Positions 1 to 5,958 of a stretch of 10,354 nucleotides of DNA are shown here, in pieces. The stretch's first letter is position 1, and every line of letters starts with the position of its first letter. A program made the translations under genes and the position numbers. The stretch comes from Acidiferrobacterales bacterium (GTDB taxonomy: Bacteria; Pseudomonadota; Gammaproteobacteria; Acidiferrobacterales; Sulfurifustaceae), in the NCBI GenBank assembly GCA_919902095.1, contig CAKKQL010000033.1, forward strand, positions 1-10,354, written 5' to 3'. The notes below the pieces were generated by a model. That model was not told the DNA's origin. It did no database searches and saw only the letters and a list, made by a program, of their open reading frames with translations.

Positions 1-73
1 GCGTGCCGTCACCGAGGCCGGTGCTGCCGTCGTCGCCGGTGCGGGTGTAGATCTTTGAGAGCCGGTGTCCCAT
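1..73 (-). CDS. Cob(I)alamin adenosyltransferase, PduO type (5' part only)
   Basis: The first 24 codons of a gene that leaves the window on the left. Translation from the ATG at 73-71 gives MGHRLSKIYTRTGDDGSTGL followed by GDGT. The start, with its K-I-Y-T-[RK]-x-G-D-x-G-x-T-x-L motif, is the diagnostic N-terminal ATP-binding loop of the PduO/MMAB family of ATP:corrinoid adenosyltransferases. These cytoplasmic enzymes transfer the 5'-deoxyadenosyl group of ATP to cob(I)alamin to make coenzyme B12. The start lies one base after the stop of the tonB-like gene (TGA at 77-75), so translation is probably coupled. I see no strong SD. As the third gene behind the B12 riboswitch it would turn imported corrinoid into the active cofactor. 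The family call is firm for so short a piece because the motif is so characteristic. Whether the gene is intact cannot be seen. Confidence 0.85.
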   Translation of the reverse strand, partial: MGHRLSKIYTRTGDDGSTGLGDGT

Positions 74-74
74 G

Positions 75-695
75 TCAGTGGTCCAGCAGGCGGTAGATGA
101 CGGGCAGTTGCATGTCGATGGCATGGCCTTGGAGCCATTGTCTGGCATCCGCGACGGCGCTGACCTTGCCGAGGGCGTCACGCGCGGACTCGTCGAGCAC
201 ATGATAGCCCGAGCTGCGTGCAATGTGGATTCCATCGAGATGGCCATTGGCCTGTAACGAAAATCCCAGCACCACTTTCCCTTCCCAGCCGCGTTCGCGC
301 GCTATAGCGGGATACTGAAAGTAGCGCGCGAGTTCGGTACTGACCTTGCCCAGGAGGAAATTACGTACCGCCGGTGAGGCCGACGCCTCGTGAGCTTCGA
401 TTGTGACGGCGTCGCCGTTAGTTGCTTTGCGTGTACCCGGAGACTGCTTCGCGATCGCCATCGGCGTATCGGTCGCGATCGCGGTATCGCGCCACGGTGA
501 GGAATCACGGTCGCCTGCCGCCGTCGGTGAGCGGTGTACGCCCAATGCTACCGTGAGCGTTCCATCGCCCAGAGCGGAGGCGCCGTGTTCCGTCACGTCT
601 TGCACGCGATCGGGATGCCAGACCGCCAGCAATGCCACGTGCGCCGCAACCGAAAGCGCGAGGAACAACGGCAGGCTTCGTGTCCGGCGCATCAT
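75..695 (-). CDS. TonB-family energy transducer, short and without a proline-rich spacer
   Basis: A 206-residue inner-membrane protein that should pass ExbB-ExbD proton-motive energy to the BtuB receptor encoded just upstream. Seen: a positively charged N-terminus (RRTR), one membrane helix at about residues 9-26 carrying the TonB S-x3-H motif (S15, H19), a periplasmic linker (27-110), and a C-terminal TonB domain at about 120-206 with YPAIARERGWEGKV, the ARSSGYHVLD stretch and a final LPVIYRL strand. The linker has only scattered prolines rather than the Pro-Glu/Pro-Lys spacer of classical TonB. The ATG at 695 is followed at once by a second ATG (692), and either may be used. The gene begins 7 bases after the btuB stop, with a distant SD-like AAGGA in the end of btuB. 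It is probably a dedicated TonB for B12 uptake. No exbB or exbD is in the window. Confidence 0.88.
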   Translation of the reverse strand: MMRRTRSLPLFLALSVAAHVALLAVWHPDRVQDVTEHGASALGDGTLTVALGVHRSPTAAGDRDSSPWRDTAIATDTPMAIAKQSPGTRKATNGDAVTIEAHEASASPAVRNFLLGKVSTELARYFQYPAIARERGWEGKVVLGFSLQANGHLDGIHIARSSGYHVLDESARDALGKVSAVADARQWLQGHAIDMQLPVIYRLLDH

Positions 696-702
696 TGTTG
701 GA

Positions 703-2703
703 TTAGAGTTCCTTTCGCAGAGTCAGGGTATAGCTGCGTTCCGGCAGCGGATAGGCATTGTAGCGCGTGCTTGAACTTGTGCTGCGGATGCCGTAGTCAT
801 AGGCCTTCCGGTCGAAGGCATTGTTGACCGCCGCTTCCAGTGTCCAGCCCTGCGCCTGCCCATACCACTTGAGATCCACCATGGCGTAGGCCGGGATTTT
901 CTGGGAGAAGGTATTGGTCTGATCGTTGTCGAAGCGCTTGTCCCCGACGTGGCGCGCTGTGGCGGACAATCCCCACCATGCCGCCGCCTTCCAGTCGAGC
1001 GCGAGGCTCGCGGTGCGCCGCGGTACCAGCGGCACTTCGTTGCCACTGTAGCTGCCGCTGGTGAAGCGGGCTTCCGTATAGGCGTAGCTTGCCTTGAGCG
1101 CCAGGCGCGACGCTGCCTGCCAGCCCGCGCTCAGCTCGACACCGCGCCGGCGTGTGGGGTCGAGGTTGACGTTGGCGAACGTATTCGGGTCGTAGTGGAT
1201 TTCGTTCTTGAGATTCATGCGGTACACGCTGGCCTCGAGGCGCACGTCGCCCTGTCGGTAGGCGAGGCCAGTTTCCAGCGTGCGTGCCGTCTGCGGCAAG
1301 AGGAACGTGAACTGCCCGGGGAAGGTGGAGAAGATTTCATCCACGGTGGCGATGCGGAAGCTCCTGCCATAGCGTCCGAACCAGGAGAGCGTGTCGTTAA
1401 GGGCGTGCCGCAGCCCCACTTCGTAGGCATCTTCGGTTTCGCCGTCGTCCTTGTCCGTGGCACCGCCGTCGAAGGCGGCGCCGGGGGCGGAAGCGTTGAA
1501 GGTATCACGGGCGCGGGAGGAAACTTGCTGATGCCGTGCCCCAAGAGTGAAGTGGGTGCCGGGACGCAGCTCGGCCGTGTCCTGGGCGTACACCGCGATG
1601 CTGGTTTGCCGGATGGCCAGCCGGTGAATCGGGGTGGCCGCCGCGGCCTCGTTGTTGGCGCGGTCCGAATCGTAAGTCGAGACGAAATAGTCCACGCCCG
1701 CGACGGCCGAACCAGGCAGGCCCCATACGCTCGATCCGGTCTTCAGGCGCGGCGTGAACGACCAGCCGGCAAGCGTGGTATCAAGGAAGCTCGACAACGA
1801 GGCCTTATCCTGTTTCTCGCGGTAACCGACATCGAGGATGAGCTGACTGTTGCCCGGCAGGAAGAGCGTTGTCCCGCCCGAGACATGGAACCCGTCGCGC
1901 TTGGAATAGTCATTGGGTGTCGTGGCGCCGCGCCGGTCGGTGGATAGCAGGTCGACGTTGGCCGAGGCATCCACCTGGCGATGTGCTGGCAGGCCCACCT
2001 TGTAGCGGTCGGCGCCGAATTTGAGGAAACTCTCGCGACCCGAAGCGGCGAAGCGCAGATCCGCCTGCAAAGTCCCCTGGTCGAGTTCGTTGTTGACGCG
2101 ATAGCCGTCGGAATGCAGCCCCTGCGCGGCAAGGTGGAACGATGTCGAACCGTTGCCCTGCTCGATATTCGCCTCGATCCGGCGCGTGTTGTACGTGCCG
2201 GCGGCGAACGCCGCCTGACCCTTGCGCCCGGCGCGTCCGGGTTGGCGCGTGATGATGTTGACGACGCCGCCGACGGCGCCGTCGCCATAGAGTACGGCGC
2301 CCACGCCCCGCGTGATCTCGACACGCTCGATCATGCCAAGCGGGATGGAGGTGAAATCCACCGCCGACATGTCGATGTCGTTCAGCCGCCGGCCATCGAG
2401 CAGGATCAGCACGTTTTCGGACGAGGCCGCGCCGAAGCCGCGGATGTCGATCTTGGCGCGCGCCGCCTGGTTGCCGTAGAGGTCGCGGTTGAAGACGCCG
2501 GCCTCGAGCGAAAGCAGTTCCGGAAGTGTCTTGGCCGGAGTGCGATGAATCTCTTCCGCGGTGATGACAGTGATGCTTGCTGGCAGGCGCGTGACGTCAT
2601 CAAGCCGGGTGGCGGTGACGACGACGGGTGTTTCGGTGTTGGCGGCAAAGGCCGGTGACAAAACAGCGGCGACAGCCGCGCACAACATGGACAGGCGTTT
2701 CAT
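703..2703 (-). CDS. btuB: TonB-dependent vitamin B12 outer-membrane receptor
   Basis: A 666-residue outer-membrane receptor for cobalamin. Seen: a signal peptide (MKRLSML..., cleavage probably after AFA at residue 20), a TonB box-like ETPVVVTATR at about 24-33, and a plug domain (about 35-155) with IDIRGFG, LLDGRRLND, IERVEITRG and GAVGGVVNIITRQPG. A 22-strand-type barrel follows, with a typical end (VNNAFDRKAYDYG, then a final aromatic-alternating strand). The length is a little above E. coli BtuB (about 614). Substrate assignment rests mainly on the cobalamin riboswitch directly upstream and the adenosyltransferase downstream. The reading frame is open back to an ATG at 2814, but that start lies in the riboswitch expression platform and adds a non-signal extension. 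The ATG at 2703 has a strong SD (GGAGGA, about 5 bases upstream) and starts a proper signal peptide. It is the first gene of the btuB-tonB-adenosyltransferase operon. Confidence 0.93.
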   Translation of the reverse strand: MKRLSMLCAAVAAVLSPAFAANTETPVVVTATRLDDVTRLPASITVITAEEIHRTPAKTLPELLSLEAGVFNRDLYGNQAARAKIDIRGFGAASSENVLILLDGRRLNDIDMSAVDFTSIPLGMIERVEITRGVGAVLYGDGAVGGVVNIITRQPGRAGRKGQAAFAAGTYNTRRIEANIEQGNGSTSFHLAAQGLHSDGYRVNNELDQGTLQADLRFAASGRESFLKFGADRYKVGLPAHRQVDASANVDLLSTDRRGATTPNDYSKRDGFHVSGGTTLFLPGNSQLILDVGYREKQDKASLSSFLDTTLAGWSFTPRLKTGSSVWGLPGSAVAGVDYFVSTYDSDRANNEAAAATPIHRLAIRQTSIAVYAQDTAELRPGTHFTLGARHQQVSSRARDTFNASAPGAAFDGGATDKDDGETEDAYEVGLRHALNDTLSWFGRYGRSFRIATVDEIFSTFPGQFTFLLPQTARTLETGLAYRQGDVRLEASVYRMNLKNEIHYDPNTFANVNLDPTRRRGVELSAGWQAASRLALKASYAYTEARFTSGSYSGNEVPLVPRRTASLALDWKAAAWWGLSATARHVGDKRFDNDQTNTFSQKIPAYAMVDLKWYGQAQGWTLEAAVNNAFDRKAYDYGIRSTSSSTRYNAYPLPERSYTLTLRKEL

Positions 2704-2706
2704 GCG

Positions 2707-2811
2707 TTCCTCCGCAAACTGCGCGACCCCGCGCAGGGAATGGGTTGCGGCGTGCGGAGGAAAAATGCGGGAACGACCGGGTGTGGCCGCCCGTGCCGCC
2801 CTCCGCAGCAC
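2707..2811 (-). promoter_or_regulatory. Expression platform of the B12 riboswitch (translational, SD-sequestering)
   Basis: Four short elements can be read on the minus strand. (1) A hairpin 10 bases after the aptamer (2811-2793) has stem GTGCTGC/GCGGCAC and loop GGAGG, placed where P13/L13 belongs. (2) An anti-SD, TTCCTCCGCA, lies at 2762-2753. (3) A 7-bp hairpin lies between anti-SD and SD (2736-2719, CTGCGCG/CGCGCAG). (4) The SD region, TGCGGAGGAA, at 2716-2707 is exactly complementary to the anti-SD over 10 bp. Element 1 contains TGCGGAGG, the same eight bases as in the SD, so it can compete for the anti-SD. There is no T-run, so control should be of translation initiation rather than transcription termination. 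The pairings are seen; the switching order is inferred. Confidence 0.75.
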
Positions 2812-2820
2812 CATTGGTGT

Positions 2821-3014
2821 GCTTCAGGCCGGTCTCCGGGCTTGTGAGCGGGGTTGTCCCGGGCGGATTGCCTTCCCGCGCGTACATCCGCGCAGTGGCA
2901 CATCAATCCGCCTTGACTCACTTACCGTTGCGGGGGCAGCGCCGGAATTGCCCGTGAGGGCGCACCGGCTTCCCGTTTCATTCCTCGGACAATCGTCCTC
3001 GGAAAACCTGAAGC
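2821..3014 (-). promoter_or_regulatory. Cobalamin riboswitch aptamer
   Basis: Conserved class-I cobalamin aptamer elements appear in order on the minus strand. The P1 5' strand is GCTTCAGG (3014-3007). Next come GGGAAGCCGGTG (about 2975-2964) and GCGCTGCCCCCGCAACGGTA with the L5 core (about 2942-2923). The P5/P6 arm has an exact 9-bp helix, GGCGGATTG (2912-2904) with CAATCCGCC (2870-2862), enclosing GCCACTG (2899-2893) and GGGAAGG (2877-2871). The B12 box, AAGCCCGGAGACCGGCC (2843-2827), closes with the P1 3' strand CCTGAAGC (2828-2821), which pairs perfectly over 8 bp with the 5' strand. The element senses adenosyl- or other cobalamins and lowers expression of the downstream uptake operon. 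It stands 118 bases before the btuB start. Confidence 0.95.
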
Positions 3015-3016
3015 GT

Positions 3017-3034
3017 GCGAGCTGTTCAGCTCGC
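3017..3034 (-). repeat. Perfect inverted repeat at the 5' end of the B12 leader
   Basis: GCGAGCTG-TT-CAGCTCGC is a perfect 8-bp inverted repeat (as RNA, probably 7 bp with a 4-base loop). It sits between the predicted transcription start (about 3033) and the P1 strand of the aptamer (3014). As RNA it would form a 5'-terminal stabilising hairpin. As DNA it could be a protein-binding site just downstream of the promoter. The sequence does not decide between the two. Confidence 0.6.
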
Positions 3035-3039
3035 GGGGC

Positions 3040-3069
3040 ATCCTAATCGTCGCAGCGGGAACCTGTCAA
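3040..3069 (-). promoter_or_regulatory. Sigma70-like promoter of the btuB operon
   Basis: On the minus strand there is a perfect -35 box TTGACA (3069-3064), an 18-base spacer and a -10 box TAGGAT (3045-3040; 4 of 6 matches to TATAAT). The predicted start is near 3033. This gives a leader of about 330 nt that begins at the 5' hairpin and includes the whole aptamer, as expected for a riboswitch-controlled operon. Confidence 0.65.
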
Positions 3070-3118
3070 CGCGCTGGATAAAAATGTGAACCGTGCAGAG
3101 AAAATAAATCCAAAAAGC

Positions 3119-3146
3119 AAAAAAGCCGACCCCGAAGGGCCGGCTT
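3119..3146 (-). terminator. Rho-independent terminator after the Ala/Pro lipoprotein gene
   Basis: The minus strand reads GCCGGCCC-TTCG-GGGTCGGC (3144-3125; 8 pairs including one G-T, closed by a UUCG-type tetraloop) followed by six T (3124-3119). It begins 24 bases after the lipoprotein stop and insulates the btuB promoter downstream. Confidence 0.9.
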
Positions 3147-3170
3147 CTTTGCAACACCGGATAAGCCGGT

Positions 3171-3362
3171 TTACTTCTTCGCCGGAGCAGCAGGTGCCGC
3201 CGGAGCTGCCGGAGCCGCCGGAGCAGCAGGTGCCGCCGCATCGGCCGGCTTGGCCGCATCAGCAGCCGGAGCCGCCGCAGGCTTGGGGGCTTCTTTTTTC
3301 TGGCAGGCCGCAACAGCCGTCAGCGCCAGGAGAGCAGCAAGCAGAATCGAATACTTTTTCAT
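3171..3362 (-). CDS. Small Ala/Pro-repeat lipoprotein, 63 aa
   Basis: A hypothetical lipoprotein. Residues 1-20 form a lipoprotein signal peptide (MKKYSILLAALLALTAVAAC) with lipobox V-A-A-C and the acylated Cys at 20. The mature part is only 43 residues: QKKEAPKP, then a low-complexity tail built from AAP/AADA steps, ending in PAKK. Coding is supported by the signal peptide, an SD (GAAGGA, about 10 bases upstream of the ATG) and a strong terminator just downstream. The tail DNA contains a 21-base exact direct repeat (3181-3201 and 3217-3237), so its length may vary between strains by slippage. Small Ala/Pro-rich lipoproteins of this form are common in proteobacteria but have no agreed function that I can name. 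It lies between two B12 transport blocks but has separate transcription signals, so a B12 role is not implied. Confidence 0.8.
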   Translation of the reverse strand: MKKYSILLAALLALTAVAACQKKEAPKPAAAPAADAAKPADAAAPAAPAAPAAPAAPAAPAKK

Positions 3363-3513
3363 GAATCAGTTTCCTTCTTGTGTAGGAGTGGTATGCCAGT
3401 TTTACTCGGTTGGCGGTTGATGGAGTGAATTCACCAGCCGGACGCATATTCTTCGTAAATCGGAGAAATGTTCCATTGATGTTATTGTACATGAAGATTC
3501 ATAATTTTAATTG
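3363..3513 (-). other. AT-rich intergenic region with a weak promoter candidate for the small lipoprotein
   Basis: This 151-base gap is clearly more AT-rich than its surroundings. On the minus strand the best -10 candidate is TACAAT (3489-3484; 5 of 6), without a well-spaced -35. It would give a leader of about 115 nt. Only the SD next to the lipoprotein start is otherwise recognisable. Confidence 0.3.
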
Positions 3514-3558
3514 AAAAAATACCGGGTCAGGTTGCCCATGTCGTCCGGACCGGGGTAT
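3514..3558 (-). terminator. Probable terminator of the btuCD block
   Basis: Starting 7 bases after the btuD stop, the minus strand has ATACC + GGTC (3558-3548, with a small internal loop) pairing with GACC + GGTAT (3528-3519), followed by six T (3519-3514). The stem is imperfect and the loop is about 19 bases, so it is weaker than the terminator at 3119-3146. Its position and T-run fit the end of the operon. Confidence 0.5.
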
Positions 3559-3565
3559 CTGCGCG

Positions 3566-4327
3566 TTAATCCGGCAGGAAAACGGCCCGGCCGTCGTCCC
3601 GAAGCACGCGCAGACGGCAGCGATACAGCCGTTCCAGGGTTTCGCGCCGCAGGATGTCGGTCAGCGGTCCCTGGATGCTGCTGCCGTCGCCGAACAGCAG
3701 AATCCCGTGTGTGCCGAAGCGGCTCGCCAGGTTCACATCGTGCAGCACGAACACGTTGAGGTGGCCGGGGCGGCGCGCCCGCGCCGCCAACTGTTCGAAC
3801 ACCCGTACCTGGTGCTGCAGGTCGAGATGGTTGGTCGGTTCATCCAGCAGGCACACGGGCGCGTCCTGCACCAGCAGTGCGGCAATTTCCGCGCGCCGCC
3901 GCTCGCCGCCGGAAAGCGTTGCCAGCGGGCGCGCGCCGAATCCGGCGAGGTCCATCGTCGCCAACGCCTCCGTGGCCAGCTTGCGGTCGGTGTCACCTTC
4001 CCATTGCCAGCGCCCGAGATGCGGATGCCGTCCGGTGAGCACCACGTCGAGCACGGTGGCCGGCAGCGTTGTTTCATAATCCTGCAACAGCACGCCAAGT
4101 TTCAGCGCGCGTTCGCGATAGGGAATGTCAGGCAACGGCCGTCCACCGAGATGCACGGCGCCGGACTGCGGCGGGCGCAGGCCGGCGAGCGCGTGCAGCA
4201 GCGTCGTCTTGCCGCTGCCGTTGGCGCCGAGGATCACCCAGTTCTCGCCCGGCGCGAAGCGCGCGCTGAGGTCGCGGCACAGGGTGCGTCCGGCGACGGC
4301 GAGCGTCAGGTTCGCGGTTTCGAGCAT
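3566..4327 (-). CDS. btuD: ABC transporter ATPase, BtuD/FecE type (probable B12 importer)
   Basis: A 253-residue cytoplasmic ATPase of a type II importer (BtuCD/FecCDE/FhuC family). Motifs: Walker A GANGSGKTT (34-42), Q-loop Q82, signature LSGGE (138-142), Walker B VCLLDE (158-163), D-loop NHLD (166-169) and switch His in VLHDVNLA (H196). All catalytic residues are present and the length matches E. coli BtuD (249). Its ATG lies 2 bases after the permease stop, so translation is probably coupled, with a weak SD (GGATAGG) inside the end of btuC. The family also serves iron siderophores and haem. B12 is favoured by the nearby riboswitch-btuB-adenosyltransferase operon on the same strand, although that operon is transcribed separately. 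The final gene of its block, it is followed by a probable terminator. Confidence 0.88.
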   Translation of the reverse strand: MLETANLTLAVAGRTLCRDLSARFAPGENWVILGANGSGKTTLLHALAGLRPPQSGAVHLGGRPLPDIPYRERALKLGVLLQDYETTLPATVLDVVLTGRHPHLGRWQWEGDTDRKLATEALATMDLAGFGARPLATLSGGERRRAEIAALLVQDAPVCLLDEPTNHLDLQHQVRVFEQLAARARRPGHLNVFVLHDVNLASRFGTHGILLFGDGSSIQGPLTDILRRETLERLYRCRLRVLRDDGRAVFLPD

Positions 4328-4329
4328 GC

Positions 4330-5298
4330 CTATCCGCGCGTGCGCGCCAGCAGATAGAGGAACACCGGCACCCCGAGCAGCGCCGTGAGCACACCGACCG
4401 GCAGCTGGAGCGGCGCGACGACGTTGCGGGCGAGGGTGTCGGCGACGGTGAGGAAGCTCCCGCCGAGCAGCACGGCATTGGGCAGCAGCCAGCGGTGATC
4501 GGTGCCGGCGACGAGCCGCAGCAGATGCGGAACGATGAGGCCGATGAAACCGATGCTGCCGGCAAGCGTCACCGCCACCGCCGTGAGCAGCGAGGCGAGG
4601 AAATAGATGGCGAAGCGCAAGCGCGCCGGATTCTCGCCGAGCGTGGCCGCCACGGTCTCGCCGCGCGCGAGCAGGTTCAGCGGCCGCGCGAACAGATACG
4701 CCACTGTCAGCCCGATCACCAGAACCAGCACGCCGAGTGCCGGCGTGCGGCTGTAGCCGAGATCGCCGAGCAGCCAGAAGATCATGCCAGCGAGCGGCGC
4801 CGACGGCGCGAGCGCGAGCAGCAGGCTGATGAGCGCGCCCCAGCCGGCGGCGATGACCACACCGGTGAGCAGCAGCCGATTCGAGGTCCAGAGGCCGCCC
4901 GCGCGGCTCACGCCGAAGACCAGGAACATCGACAGCAACGCGCCGCCGAGGGCGCCGGCGTTGACCCAGAGGCTGGAGAGTCCGAGCAGCAGTGCCGCCA
5001 GCGCCGCCACCGCCGCGCCGCCGGAAATGCCGAGGATGTAGGGATCGGCGAGCGGATTGCGCAGCAGCACCTGCAGCAGCGCGCCGGCAAGCGCGAGCAT
5101 GCCGCCGACGGCGAAGGCGGCGATGGCGCGCGGCAGGCGCAGCTCAAGAATGGCCGAGGACGCGAGCTCCGGACCGCCGCCGGACAGCACCTGCCAGACC
5201 GTGGCCCAGTCGGTGTCGAGGCTGCCGAAGCGCAGGGCGCACAACAGACTCAGCGGTGCCGCGAGCAGCAGCAACACCGTGAACCAGGCGCGGCGCAT
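4330..5298 (-). CDS. btuC: FecCD/BtuC-family permease (probable B12 importer)
   Basis: A 322-residue, roughly ten-helix inner-membrane permease that pairs with the BtuD-like ATPase. It has the family hallmark between helices 2 and 3 (RLPRAIAAFAVGGMLALAGA followed by LLQVLLRNPLADPYILGIS, residues 54-92). Near the C-terminus it has the GSIGFIGLIVPHLLRLV coupling region and a G-T-D-H-R segment that meets the ATPase. E. coli BtuC is 326 residues. The ATG at 5298 lies 6 bases past the HAD stop with no obvious SD (the bases just upstream read GACGCCCC), so coupling to the HAD gene is likely. Substrate is inferred from context; FecCD permeases for siderophores look alike at this level. The periplasmic binding protein (BtuF) that this system needs is not encoded in the window. 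Confidence 0.87.
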   Translation of the reverse strand: MRRAWFTVLLLLAAPLSLLCALRFGSLDTDWATVWQVLSGGGPELASSAILELRLPRAIAAFAVGGMLALAGALLQVLLRNPLADPYILGISGGAAVAALAALLLGLSSLWVNAGALGGALLSMFLVFGVSRAGGLWTSNRLLLTGVVIAAGWGALISLLLALAPSAPLAGMIFWLLGDLGYSRTPALGVLVLVIGLTVAYLFARPLNLLARGETVAATLGENPARLRFAIYFLASLLTAVAVTLAGSIGFIGLIVPHLLRLVAGTDHRWLLPNAVLLGGSFLTVADTLARNVVAPLQLPVGVLTALLGVPVFLYLLARTRG

Positions 5299-5304
5299 GG
5301 GGCG

Positions 5305-5958
5305 TCAGCCTAACTGCAGGATGCGCCAGCCGCGGCGTTGGGCCTCGGCGCGCAGGAGGTCGTCCGGGTTCACCGCCATCGCATGGTCGACGATGCCCAA
5401 GAGCGGCAGATCGTTGTGCGAGTCGCTGTAGAACCAGCTGTCCGCGAGTGTCTCGCCGTGCTCGGTCATCCAGGCCTTGAGGCGCGTGACCTTGCCCTCG
5501 CGGTAGCAGGGCACGCCGCGGACATTGCCGGTGTAGCGGTCGCCGCGCATTTCGGCTTCGGTCGCAATCAGGTGCTGGACGCCGAATTCGGCCGCAATCG
5601 GCGCGGTGACGAAGCTGTTGGTGGCGGTGATGATGACGAGCGTATGGCCGCGCGCACGATGGCTCTCCACCAGCGCCCGCGCCGAGTCCGTGATCATCGG
5701 CCGGATTTTCTCCTGCAGGAAGCGCCGGTGCCAGGCGCACAATGTTTCGAGGTCGTGCATCGCGAGCGGGCGCAGGGCGAAGGCGAGGAACTCGAGGATG
5801 TCGAGCGTGCCGGCCTGGTACTGCGCGTAGTAGCGCTCGTTCTCGAGCCGGTAGGATTCGCCGTCCACCACGCGGTTTTCGACCAGGAATTGGCCCCAGG
5901 CGTGATCGGAGTCGCCGCGCAGCAGCGTGTTATCGAGATCGAAGATGGCGAGGGTCAT
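5305..5958 (-). CDS. HAD-IB family phosphatase (SerB-like fold), substrate unknown
   Basis: A 217-residue soluble HAD hydrolase. Motif I is DLDNT with the nucleophile D7 and acid/base D9. Motif II is VIITATNS (T111), motif III is K156 in REGKVTRL, and motif IV is DSHND (D179, D183). The helical cap between motifs I and II (about 15-90) is of the C1 type seen in SerB-like HAD-IB enzymes. All catalytic residues are present, so it should be an active phosphomonoesterase. It is 6 bases upstream of btuC and so probably co-transcribed with btuCD. It is also one gene away from rppH; I recall a HAD-IB gene beside rppH in pseudomonads, which may be the older arrangement. A close relative there has been described as a histidinol-phosphatase, but I cannot verify that here. 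The ATG at 5958 has no SD because the leader is the 5959-6041 repeat. No other start can be used without losing motif I. Confidence 0.85.
   Translation of the reverse strand: MTLAIFDLDNTLLRGDSDHAWGQFLVENRVVDGESYRLENERYYAQYQAGTLDILEFLAFALRPLAMHDLETLCAWHRRFLQEKIRPMITDSARALVESHRARGHTLVIITATNSFVTAPIAAEFGVQHLIATEAEMRGDRYTGNVRGVPCYREGKVTRLKAWMTEHGETLADSWFYSDSHNDLPLLGIVDHAMAVNPDDLLRAEAQRRGWRILQLG

Noticed and set aside
949..1947. A 332-codon plus-strand open frame inside btuB
   Set aside because: Antisense to a clear TonB-dependent receptor; no SD, no domain, and composition typical of GC-rich shadow frames.
2704..2814. In-frame upstream ATG (2814) extending btuB by 37 residues
   Set aside because: The extension is encoded by the riboswitch expression platform, lacks a signal peptide, and the ATG at 2703 has a strong SD.
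3181..3260. Possible CRISPR-like or minisatellite array in the GCC/GGA-rich stretch
   Set aside because: It is explained by Ala/Pro codon repeats within the small lipoprotein gene; no regular spacer structure.
4495..5313. A 272-codon plus-strand open frame opposite btuC
   Set aside because: Its Gln/Glu/Arg-rich sequence is the mirror of a hydrophobic permease, a standard antisense artefact.
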